38,656 nt of DNA from Chara braunii (Eukaryota; Streptophyta; Charophyceae; Charales; Characeae), in contig BFEA01000270.1 in NCBI GenBank assembly GCA_003427395.1, positions 233,406 through 272,061 of the forward strand, given 5' to 3'. The notes beneath the pieces are model-generated. The model had not been told where the DNA came from. It worked only from the letters and a program-made list of their open reading frames with translations, and ran no database searches. Position 1 is the stretch's first letter. The number at the start of each line of letters is the position of its first letter. The position numbers and the translations under genes were made by a program. Shown here one piece after another: positions 29,119-38,656 of this stretch.

Positions 29119-29690
29119 TTGGTCTTGTATAAATGTTGGTAAGTCACTTTCTCTACGGGAAGCGATGCTGAAATTTCTACAAAACCAAGGAGTTAGACTT
29201 TGTCTTTTTTTAGGGTCTAACTTTTTCTGACTTTTTGGCTTAGTAAAAATATGGACTACCCAATTTTCTAAAGATAGTGCTTCCCAATTTTTTGCTAATT
29301 CAAGGAGTTAGACAAAATTAGACCTTGAGAAGCCAAAATCATTTTAGATTCTGAACTTAGCTTTGTATAAATATTGGAATAACACTTTCTCTACAGGAAG
29401 CGCTGCCGAAATTTCTACAGATCTAAGGAGCTAGTTAAATTTTGTCTTAGTTGAACTCAGGTTTTATGTTTGAATTCATATCTGACTTAGTATAAATATG
29501 GAAAGTCTCCTTTTCTAAAGAGAGTGCTGTCCAAATTTTTGGTAGTTCAGGGTAGACAAAATTTGACTTTGGAAAGTCAAAGACTATTTCTGGTTTCATA
29601 TTCGGGCTGATATAAATTCTGAAAGGGCACTTTTCCTATGGGAAGCGCTGCCAAAATTTTCGTAGTATAAAGGAGTTAGATTATATTTAA
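29119..29690 (+). repeat. Array 2b: five tandem units of about 115 bp with TATAAAT and a hairpin
   Basis: Units begin near 29127, 29239, 29352, 29477 and 29605 with TATAAAT or AAAAATAT followed by TGG. They contain CTTT-CTAC-GGGAAGCGCTGCCGAAATTTCTAC or a decayed form, and end AAGGAGTTAG. The clearest hairpin is GGCA/TGCC (29626-29629 with 29649-29652) enclosing TTTTCC-TAT-GGGAA. Alternate units (2 and 4) share a changed centre, TTTTCTAAAGA, suggesting a two-unit higher-order repeat. Confidence 0.75.
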
Positions 29691-29924
29691 CAGGTGGCGA
29701 TTATGAGGATCCACTCTGTATAGACGAGATTCTGCCAAAAGTCTACCTTTCCTTTGACACTTGCTTAGAGGTAGACTTAGGCTTAGCTAAACAGGATGAT
29801 TTGAGAGAGATCGTGTTATGGAGCTGTATTTTCCATACACTTATGATTTTAGCTTGGGGATTGGCTTGTCTTGTGTTACAGGTCTTCTTGATCGATTGAT
29901 TCAGGATTTGGGCTTAGATTCAAC

Positions 29925-30050
29925 TTGATCCTACAAGGATCGTCGTTTGTTATCACTGATAACAGGTCGGTTGCCGATTCGTCGATTTATGATTCAACTC
30001 CAGTCCGCTCCTGTCACTCAACCTAAAGGCTTTAGCCTTGTGATTTGAAC
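29925..30050 (+). repeat. Conserved hairpin block of X, copy 2
   Basis: GATCCT-ACA-AGGATC, TGTTATCA-CTG-ATAACA and AAGGCT-TT-AGCCTT are perfect short hairpins in a row. They match the block at 21225-21365 with paired changes. CGGTTGCCGATTCGTCG is shared exactly. Confidence 0.65.
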
Positions 30051-30474
30051 TGTTTTGTAGTGTTTTCACCCGTACTTTATTTTGAATGGCCGTTTAAAGA
30101 AAAATACTGAGTATTTTATTTTGGGAGTTGCACAACAGTGAGGCTTGTATGGCTAAAAGCAAGAGGTGTGAGTGCAGAGAATGGTTGAAGTTGACCCCGT
30201 GTAGTGCTTGGATTTTTGGTGGAATCTTTGATGTGATTGCAAGTATATTTTGTGATTCAGACTTTGGATTTTGACCGCCTGCGCTCATATGGCTGAGAGG
30301 AGCTCCACTGTGATTGTGAGAAGTGATCGTCACATATTAATAACCATTTATGTTTATGTGATATATATATGTCTTGAGTATTTCACACGGCCCACTGAGA
30401 CCATGCGTAAGGGTTAAACAGATCGTGTGTTTGAGAGAAGAGGAAGATAACCTGTTATCCTTTGCTTTTTATGT

Positions 30475-31266
30475 TTCTATGGTTGGACGTTGTAATCCGT
30501 GGCAGCCATCAAAGTCAAACCCCTTGACTTTTTTCCAGACCCTACGTGAAGGAGTTGGTCTCCAGGGCCATAAGAGACGATTGCCACCACCTGTATGAAT
30601 CTGTGTACCACCCACTCTCCGCAGGGTGCAGAAGAGGCTGTGGTTTTCAACCGCCGTTGGCGGCGTCGAGAGATTAACCCTCAAGGCGCGTGTTAGCCGA
30701 CACTTGAGTGTCGAATGCGAACCTCGAGATTAACGAGGATTGCGCGAGTATGGGTACTACATAGTACGCCATCATTGCGACCGCTTGCGTATGCTTGCAT
30801 TGCGAGTCCATATTAGTTAGCCCTACGTCCGCGCGGTTTTATACAAAATCTTGCACACAACGCTTATCCGACTTCCGCATCAGAAAGTTATGGAACAGTT
30901 ACTAAGGGATTAGGAGTGTTGTTGCTTTGTTTGTTTAGTGTCGTTCAGTATATGTATATGTGCGCATGTGCACGTTTATTTTTATGTTCTTTATAGTTGG
31001 TGTGCGTGTGGTGTTTGGGATAAGTCCTAATCGATCGGCGACGAGTCGCGCTTGGGACTTTAGCCCCCCCTAAGATGTCGGTTCTCGTGCGGGTCCGATA
31101 GAGGCGTACTACCGCGCGTACCCCCTATGCTATAACGAACGAGAAACGCCCTCGGCTGGTCCACTTCTGCGATTGCAGTTGATCAACTTTCGTAATGTGG
31201 ACTGGTAGCTTGGTGGGGATACGCCCACTGAAGGGAGGTGACAACTCCCGTAAGGTGGAGGTAAGT
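30475..31266 (+). repeat. Right-hand part of X, copy 2
   Basis: This parallels 22725-23469. It contains a perfect AAAGTCAA-ACCCC-TTGACTTT hairpin, GGCGG/CCGCC motifs, GACACT-TG-AGTGTC and CCTC/GAGG. It ends in GGAGGTAAGT, where the inserted segment begins. Confidence 0.7.
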
Positions 31267-34200
31267 CGTGCCTCGCGTAGGCCCGATCCTGTCGTAGGGA
31301 CTCGCGAGAGGTATGGTTGGCGCACTCGGCCGGAGCACATGTATGTATCGCGACGAGGATTAAGATCCAACTCCTGCGTGACGCGGTCGGGAGGGTCCCG
31401 CGCTGCACAGTGCGGTGCTGGGCCGATGCGCTCGACAGGTGACAATGTTGCCGGGGATAACGGTTGCCTGCCGTTGTCCTTGGTGGAACGACATCCGGGT
31501 ATGAGAAAGTGAGAACTAGGCAAAGTGAGAAGTTTTCTTTAGACTTATGCGGTTGATTGTTCGACATCTTGACTATCGTTAAGGATGTCTTAAGACCGTG
31601 GCTTAAGCATGAAGTACTGACTATAAGCATATGCGCGGCTTACTTGAGGAAGGAAGTGTTTGACTATACGCTTCAGTATTCTGACGCCTATAATAGCGGT
31701 CTAAGTGAGCCCCCTGTTATCCTAAGTACCTTTCGATAATTGAGTGGTACATGGCACATCTGATGCGGCCTAGGTTGAGTTGAGGCAGCATCCGCATCCA
31801 CTATCGAAGCAAGCTCAGTTGATAACTGTCAAAGCTACGAGGCAAGTGACTTATTACGTAAGTAATGTGCTAAGCTTGCTTAGAATGTAAAGACACTAAG
31901 TTGAGGCGTCTCCCCCTGGTCAGTAAAGTGTCGTTTTAAGAGAAGGTTTCTAGTACGTGAGCGAGACGAGTGATGGGGTAACTGATAAGTGGGAAACGAG
32001 GGGTTTGATGATAAAGGTCTTTCCTAGGGCTCAAACCGAGTTGTAATGTGATGGGTAGTGTAATTAATATTGTGCTTTGACCCCCCCGGTGGTATCAATT
32101 GGCGATAAATTTGAGTCGCCTAGAGGATTGTATAGGTGTAATTGCCGATAAAAGTTGAGTAGGAGTGGTTACTTAGCCAACGGTTTGGCTAACCCAGAGA
32201 GAGGCTTATGTCTTAAGTTTGCGTGAGTATATATATATATATATTTTTCTGTAATGGTTTGATGTTTGATTAACGATGTATGTATGGATTGCCTTTCAAA
32301 AAGGACATAGACTTTGCATGAAACCCATATCTGGCATGGGACCATAGGTGAATGAGGTGACTCACTCCCAAGGAAGGTGGTTCTTCTTAAGGGGAGTTAG
32401 TCAGCATGTATAAATTGTCCTCAGTGGAAGTGCATTCTTGAATTGTTATCCCCTCGTTGAGACTTAAGGAAGCAGCTATCAGTCTTGAGAATGATAATGA
32501 GACCCACGCCGGAACTACGTTCCTGGTCCATTGTGGGGTGTTGCTATCTTTCCTTTGAATAGGAAAGTAACTACATTATCAAGTAAGAGAGGAGGAAAGC
32601 GTTTGTTCCCTTACTTAAACCTTGATGGCAAAGGTATGACAACTACTGCTTAGCCAGGGTGGGTCTAGAGTGACGACCTAGGCCAGACTCTCGATACGTA
32701 GGGCCACCATATTTAGAGAGGTGCGGGATCGTCACCTGTTATCTTAATAAGTATAAGTGGGGTTGTCTTACTAACCTTAATAAGTTCAGTGAGGGGCAAG
32801 CGCTGAAATCAGAGAGGTATGCGGTGAGGCTTGATCTTTAGAGCGGGGCTCAGGAGTCAAGATGTTATCTTATGAGGATTACACCGCCCCTCTGTAATAT
32901 ATGCTTCGCTTGAGAGTTGAAGGGGTAACAATTATATCATGTTATTTACTCATTGCTAGTCCTACGTCTGCCTTATAAAATATGAAAATACGTTATTGAG
33001 AGTTATCATGTTATAAAACTAACAGTTGAGTTGGCTTCATGTTGTTATTTATAAACTTTGCCGTAATCTTCAGTTACAACCCTTATCAATAAGTTATGCC
33101 TATGATATTGTGATTATTGTTGTAAGTATATATTATTTATTCTGGGTTGTGCTGCATTTTGGATTTATGTTTGGAGTAATCGCTTATGCGACATATGCAT
33201 ATTGTGTCCTTCCTTGATAATAAAAACCATAAGTGGTTAATGCCTGAGTTATGATTTGAGGGATTTATAAGTAAATATTTATGTTTTATTTTAGGTAGAT
33301 ATTTATTTAAAGACTCTCTTCGGTAACGCCGTTGTTCTGAATTGATTCTTATGTGCTTTCATGATGAGAACGACTTAATTTAGTAGGGATATATTCTGCA
33401 TTAGATTTAGTTGCGTAACTCCCTTCGAGCCTCGATCCTAACGCCGCTCGTTGTAGTTCAACAGGTGATGGGATCGAGGGAGCTCGAGGTGGAAGGTCCT
33501 CAAGAGAAGATTAAAGTAAAGGCCGCAGTGAAAGAGCGAGAAGAGAGATATGCAAGGCACACGTGCGAGTTGTTGTATGACCTGTATCTGGACTAAGGAT
33601 TCGTACCCCATGGCCAAGGACTAATGAGCTTGGTCAATATCGTTGATGCTTATGCAAGCTCCCATGATCCAGGTGACAGGGTTGTAGATTGGGATGAGGT
33701 TCACGCATTAGCAGGGCGATAGAGGATGCCCTTGTGTTTTGCCGAAGTACGTCCGTCATGAGCTTGAGTATATACGTGTGCGTGAAAGCCAAGGTAGAAG
33801 GCTAACTGGTTGTGTGATTCCGACCCTGTGGTTTAGTTTACAGGATCTTGACTATATATAGAACGGGTTGGAAGAGGTGTATATAAGCCTTTAGTGCATT
33901 GTGTGTATATGTCAGAACATAAGAGGCCTCAGGTTAAGTTGGATAACCAAATTTTCAAGCTTTTGCATCTACTCAAAGGTAGATTGGGTAAAGTATGAGA
34001 GTGAGCCTCGTGTATGTATGGGTCACTGGAGATAAGAAACGGATGATGGAATGGTTTGTAATGTAGACCTGAGCGCATCACGAGGTCGTGTAAGAATGGG
34101 ATCTTACTAGGAGGGCTGATTTGATTTTGGTTGTGATATTTGTCCTTCGTTAAGATATATACCTTCATCCAGAAATGTCTTCCTACGATTCAAGATGAAT

Positions 34201-36364
34201 TGATTGTGTTTTAGGGGCTAAGTTTATTTTCAACCATACCACCCTGAGTTGGGAAAGGGTACGCGTCTATACGTTGTATACAAGAGACTGTTTTAAATTG
34301 AGTAGGTCATGAGTTATGGTTTTAGGGCGCTATGACCTCGAGAGTTAGGGTGCTAAACCTCTTGCTATACGGGTTGTGCTGAGATATGAGAGACGAGTAT
34401 GCACGACGCTTTGATTCGAGGCTGTTGTAAGCTTATGATTGATTGAGACGTGATGGACCTTGTGTTTCGGGTTGGATATTTGGATAGATCTTGGGTTACT
34501 GGGATCCCTCCAGTGTGAGGGGTGCGATTACGCCTGTTTAGAGTTGTTTCCATTTAGCTTTGACTAAGGAGGCTATGATTTTTGGGCAATACTGGACCAC
34601 TGGTGCCAACGTGAGTTGAGATTGTTCAACTCTATGTGTATATACGTAATTTATGACTATAGTGGGTCACTTTTGAGTTGGGGTATTATGCACCTTAATA
34701 TATATTGAGTTGGGAGTTTATCTAAAATTTTTCCCTGTATATGACGATCACAATCACTCTCACATGTGTGGTTTTATCCTGATGTATGGTGGTTTTGTGA
34801 GAGAGATGTATGAGAAACATCTCATGTGCTGTGTCTTTCGTGAATGTGAATTAATGTGAACTGTCTACTCTTCGGTATACTCGTGCGATATGCCCACGGG
34901 CGGGTGATCGTGTATAAGGAGAGAGAGTGCTGTTTGTTTTTGTGGAAGCGTGGGAATCCTAAGGGATTTATGCGTCTTTGAGACTCGAATGCTTGCCATG
35001 CCAAATGTTTATTGTTGAGTTGTGATGAGGACCCATAAGTTGGTCTTTCAGTTTGAGTTGTTTTATGGTTGAGACACCTTCAAGTAGGAAGGTGGTTTTG
35101 TGCTTATTGGAAGATTCATCTTCAGAGAGGGAAAATATTTTAATGAAAGGTCGCGTGAGAGTTCATCCTAAACAGAGAAGGGATGGCTGGGAGACCTATT
35201 GAGTGAGACCTCCTTTGTATGAAGGGAGGTTAATAGATTCAGTGGCATGGTAGGTTGGTTTTGGATGATAAAGTCTGACGAGGAGGACCACATTTTTGTT
35301 TGGCCATTGGTGAAATTTTTGTAAAGGTCGCAAAAAGTTTCATTGGGAAATGTCTTCGGGATGTGTGGTCTTCTTGCTCTGATCAAGTGAGGGGGTCACG
35401 ACCTTGCGGACCTGGCGATGATTTTGTTTTGTGATAGTGGAGAGGTTGCCTTGTTCTCTCTGTGTTGTCCTACAGAGGGCTGGTAAATGCCTTTTATGTG
35501 TGACAGACCTGTGCGTAGTCCCGCAGTAGGCCTATATTGTTGCGACACGCCGTCCAGCCACTTGTGCTAATCTTGGGGCATTTATGAGAGACCCAGCTAG
35601 GAGTATAACTGGCATCACTAAGGCACAACCCCCAGTGTTGGCTGCTAATCGGCGCAACCTGACAGCGGGCCCACATCTCGCCAGAAGGGGAAAAGACTTA
35701 AAGGGGTGTGGCCACCCAGGAGGGTTTTACTTGCCGCGGGATGGCGTGGGATACGAGTCGAGTCTTTTTGATTCCTGATTGAATGCTTATTAGGAAAAAG
35801 CCTATTGTGGCGCAACCTGCGAGGGCACTACCGCTGAAATAACAAATGCGGTGGGCCGTAGATCTGGCACGATCACCCAGACTATGGTGGACCAAGATGG
35901 AGACCTAGCCTTCCTGTACTAGACTGCGGGAGGTGTGTTGAGATAAAATTCATATATATATATGTTTGATTGTAAGAATTATTGGCGGGAGGCGAGAGTG
36001 TCTTCTAAGGTCTCGGTTAGGGTCCGCGCCCTTGGTCATGACCCTGCTCGCAGGGTAGAGACTAAGGACACATAATGAGAAGCCGACGTTTGTCTAGGAC
36101 GAAGGGGAGAGGACGGTCGAGAGGGCCATTGAGACTTATGATGTGGTATAGTGCCAGTACCCCGGCGTCCTGATGTCAGGACAATGGAGAACTAGGTTAG
36201 AATCCTGGCAGCATAACGTTAGGTTTCGCATGATTTGATGGAGGCCTCGAACCGGAGTCTGTCGGCTAATCGGATTGGTTCCTCTCTCGTCAGCATTTGA
36301 AGTTTTGATGGATTTATAACTTTTCGATCTTGCGAAGCGACGGGGACGTCGCTTAATATGGTCC
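31267..36364. mobile_element. 5.1-kb insertion splitting X from Y in copy 2, flanked by GGTAAGT
   Basis: In copy 1, X is followed directly by Y (GGTGAGCGG then TGTCGG). In copy 2 the two are separated by this segment. GGTAAGT occurs on both sides (31260-31266 and 36365-36371), as a target-site duplication would. The ends (CGTGCC... and ...TGGTCC) show neither TG...CA nor terminal inverted repeats, so the class is open. No frame exceeds about 170 codons and none shows a domain. A short frame at 33411-33596 (QEKIKVKAAVKEREERYARH) has coding-like composition but is unassigned. A tRNA-like fold lies near the right end. Confidence 0.5.
36136..36216 (+). tRNA. tRNA-like cloverleaf, probable tRNA pseudogene or SINE head
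   Basis: An 81-nt segment folds with arms in tRNA order. Acceptor TTATGATG/CAGCATAA (7 of 8 paired); D stem GGTA/TACC (36145-36148, 36158-36161) with a 9-nt loop; anticodon-like stem GTCCT/AGGAC (36167-36171, 36178-36182) with a 6-nt loop GATGTC; T arm CTAGG-TTAGAAT-CCTGG (36192-36208) joining the acceptor directly. TGGTATAGTGCC resembles an A box, and GGTTAGAATCC matches the B box with one mismatch. Five bases rather than one between the D and anticodon stems, and the 6-nt loop, argue against a working tRNA. Confidence 0.4.
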
Positions 36365-36371
36365 GGTAAGT

Positions 36372-38311
36372 TGTCGGTGCGAATACCCTTACAAGGGTAT
36401 CCGCCCTGTTTTTTGCATGCGACAGAAAATAGGCTTGGTTTCAAGTTTAAATATTTCGCGCGAGGCGTGACTGCGTCTGTGGTTTACGTTAGGCTGAATG
36501 GTTGATGAGAGTAGGGAGTGTGTGGGCGCGCTGGCTAGAGGCACGCGTGATCCTTTTACTTTTTGGTTGATGATTGTGAAAGTCGGCGTACTTGCCGACC
36601 AGACATTTTATTTTTCTGATTAAACTATGATTAAAAAGATTTTTCTCCTTTGATTGGTGTGCTTATCTGTGACTTGCGCGTACGTACAGAGAGCGTGACG
36701 TCGACGGCAACATGGCTCGGTATAGTCGCGCGGCAGGCGCGGAAGGTTGGCAGTCGGGAGTTCGGCTGGTAGGCCGATGTGTGGGCATGAAACGTTTCGG
36801 TAGGTCCACGCGTAGCGCAATGTTTGTTTATTTTTTTGTCCATCAATATTAGACTCAGCCTTGGCCTTAGTGCTAGCGGTTACGACGTCAAACTTTCGTT
36901 AAAGAGATTTAGGGGTGAAAGGGCCGACAGGGCTATCCCCCTTGGTTTTGCCGTCGGCGGCGTCAGGACGGTACTAACAGTTTTTTTTTCCCCGTTCATC
37001 GTATCTCGACGGTTAAAAGTTTTTAATACTTTAGTGGTTATTTGCTTCGCTTCGGCACTTCTTGAACTAGTCGCAACGCCGGGTTAGGAGGTCGTCGCGA
37101 CGGTCGAGAACCTTGGGAACCTTGGGCGCGCGTCTCCTATGTTTTGACCTCTGGGTTCCTGATCGTTCGGGATGTAGGCATAATTCCTCTTTTCCGCCGG
37201 ACTTGAAATACGGACCGAGAAAGGTCAACGTGCGGGAGGTCACTCACGTCTCCATGGTCGAGGCTTCACTCGCTTACCATTTGGAGGGCGCTGATAGCCC
37301 GATAAGTAAAAGTGGATTGGGGAGTGCCCCAAACAAGCCTGGGGCGCGGTGGGGTGGCCGCTGTAGTAAACTCACCCGTGGAACCACCTCTACGTCAGTC
37401 CTCAAAGTTCTCATTTGAAATATGTGCTACTACTGCCAAGGTCCGTGCTGGGATCAGCTTTTGCCTAGGCTTATGTTCTGATTTTGCAGTAGACCCGGTG
37501 TCCGCACGCCGTCAAAGAATTAAGAGTTGCCCCGACGACAGGGTATACTTCGCTTTCTTCAGCAAGGTGGACGCAAGGGGGGGGGGCTGGTAGGGTCGGC
37601 AGGTGAGTTCATGCACACTCCCAAGCGGATATCGGCTCCCATGACCTCCGTTATGTCCGGTATGGGTTGCGGCAGGCGCAGACTTGGGTCGACAACGCTG
37701 TGGAGAGGTTCACAGCACTGCCACTATGTGTATCACTTGTTGGGCCTTGGTATAGGGGCGGAGACTAATTAGACTGTCGGTAGCCAGGACAGTCAGACCG
37801 GTTGCGCCCACTGAACGATACTAAGCGTCGGTGACCGCTGTGCTGATGATGAATAAGTTGCGAGGCTAGGCGCAACGCTGTTCTCTTGATGACGAGCGCG
37901 ACGACCTGGACAAAGGGGAAGAAAAGGGGAGATTGACAAAGCGAGGCTGACGAGTGGGGAGACGGGCGCTGACAGGGACAAAAGGAGACAGGGAAGTAAA
38001 AATGAATGCAGGCGCAAATTTGCGCCGGGTGCATTTGGAAGAAGCCAATGACAGGAGATCGGTGGGGTGGCCAGGTGAGCTCATAGCTCGCCCATTTCTC
38101 GTCAGTTTTGGGCAAGAGGAGAGACGATCCCGGGGTTCTTGCCCCGGGTGAGGTACATGGTGGAGCTAGAATTAGCGTTAAAATAGTAGAATAAACGATA
38201 GGTAAGGTAATGGGTGCGTGAACTATGGTGGAGCAAAGAGAAGAGAAATTCGGAAAAGACTTATCCTCCTCGTTTCCTAAAGGAATTGACCAGGGAGAGT
38301 TCGGATCCGGG
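36372..38311 (+). repeat. Y repeat, copy 2 (about 1.94 kb)
   Basis: It aligns end to end with 23470-25400. Its first hairpin, ATACCCTT-AC-AAGGGTAT, is perfect, whereas copy 1 has one mismatch. The palindrome GGCGCAAATTTGCGCC is at 38011-38026. A 10-bp tandem repeat, AACCTTGGGA, near 37111-37130 is unique to this copy. A minus-strand frame of 188 codons (38331-37765) crosses the repeat but has no counterpart of that length in copy 1 and no domain, so it is not called as a gene. Confidence 0.8.
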
Positions 38312-38656
38312 GTTTTTACACTCGTGACCAATGGACCCCGGAAAATACGCCGAATTGGATAGCGAAGCTTGTTTACGAAGGGTTGGCGAAATCGCTAAAA
38401 ACGTTTGGCGAAGTCTTGGTTTGGGCTATTGAAGAGGAAATGTTCATTTATGAGTTCGTGTTTTGAGAACAACGAAATGTCATTTTTTAAAGAATGACAA
38501 GTTATGGGCAATCACGAATATCTCAGAGTTGAGTTATGTCCATTGGTCATGAGTGAGAATTGCACTTCCGGCTTTACTTAGTCGTTTTTTGGGAGAGGTG
38601 ATTATATCCTGACGTGCGTTCGGGATTTCGGTACCGAAAACACACTTCGGGATTTC
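38312..38656. other. Sequence beyond the Y repeat
   Basis: Similarity to copy 1 stops at 38311. The remainder is unassigned. TTCGGGATTTC appears twice close to the window edge (38610 and 38646) around a GGTACC, which may mark the start of another repeat continuing outside. Confidence 0.4.

Larger units (their letters stand above)
27690..31266 (+). repeat. X repeat, copy 2
   Basis: It starts TGCCCTTCTCACTCTAAGTC, matching TGCCTTTCTTGGTCTCAGTC at 18858. It carries the same order of parts as copy 1: opening hairpins, stem-loop array, TATAAAT units, the GATCCT-ACA-AGGATC block, AAAGTCAA/TTGACTTT, GACACT/AGTGTC, and the CCCTCGGCTGG segment. It ends at GGTGGAGGTAAGT. It lacks the extra hairpin unit of copy 1. 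Divergence from copy 1 is considerable in sequence but small in predicted pairing. Confidence 0.75.

Noticed and set aside
23470-38311. Y copies alone as an LTR pair bounding a 12.9-kb element
   Set aside because: X is also repeated immediately before Y. The GGTAAGT flanks are better explained by an insertion between X and Y in copy 2. It is not fully excluded.
37765-38331. 188-codon minus-strand frame in Y copy 2
   Set aside because: It is not preserved as one frame in the closely similar copy 1, shows no domain, and overlaps hairpin-rich non-coding repeat.

Overview
This is eukaryotic nuclear DNA made almost entirely of transposable-element remains and repeats. I found no complete host gene, rRNA or canonical tRNA. 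It is most likely from a streptophyte (a plant or charophyte alga). The evidence is a Ty3/gypsy chromodomain, three LINEs whose C-terminal domains look like the plant zf-RVT type, long CT, GT and TA microsatellites, and several kb-scale structured repeats. A charophyte such as Chara is a guess from general style and was not tested. The assembly has real defects: scattered single Ns, a 165-N gap, a duplication across one N, and an uncut mate-pair library adapter.

Region 1 (1-9.3 kb): the end of a gypsy chromovirus Pol; a decayed LINE (LINE-1, + strand, about 1.66-7.14 kb) with a foldback/MITE-like element inserted in its endonuclease; and a 5'-truncated LINE (LINE-2, - strand) that keeps an open 453-residue C-terminal domain. 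Region 2 (9.3-12.9 kb): low-complexity DNA with microsatellites, a large foldback repeat around the N gap, a Gly-rich exon-like ORF (11056-11547), and the adapter artefact at 12019-12056. Region 3 (12.8-16.65 kb): a heavily frameshifted LINE of another lineage (LINE-3, - strand). Region 4 (16.65-18.86 kb): unassigned DNA with a Pol III A/B-box pair and possible minus-strand exon ends.

Region 5 (18.86-38.3 kb) is the most interesting part. A multi-kb unit occurs twice in direct orientation: 18858-25400 and 27690-38311. The second copy is split by a 5.1-kb segment flanked by GGTAAGT. Each unit has an X part and a Y part. X carries an ordered set of hairpins. It begins with an array of stem-loops (about 17 in copy 1, about 9 in copy 2) whose 5-9 bp stems differ from unit to unit but stay self-complementary around a conserved core. 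In copy 1 the core is usually CCCT-TAGGTT-AGGG; in copy 2 it is TCCA-TAAGTT-TGGG. The same core position is T-A, C-G or A-T in different units. Non-Watson-Crick pairs on the + strand are almost all G-T, which points to a folded + strand RNA. A second array of about 115-bp hairpin units and several single hairpins with compensatory changes follow. I do not recognise this family. It may be a very long, structured LTR of a non-coding (LARD-like) retroelement, or a duplicated structured non-coding locus. I regard it as the best candidate for an undescribed system here.
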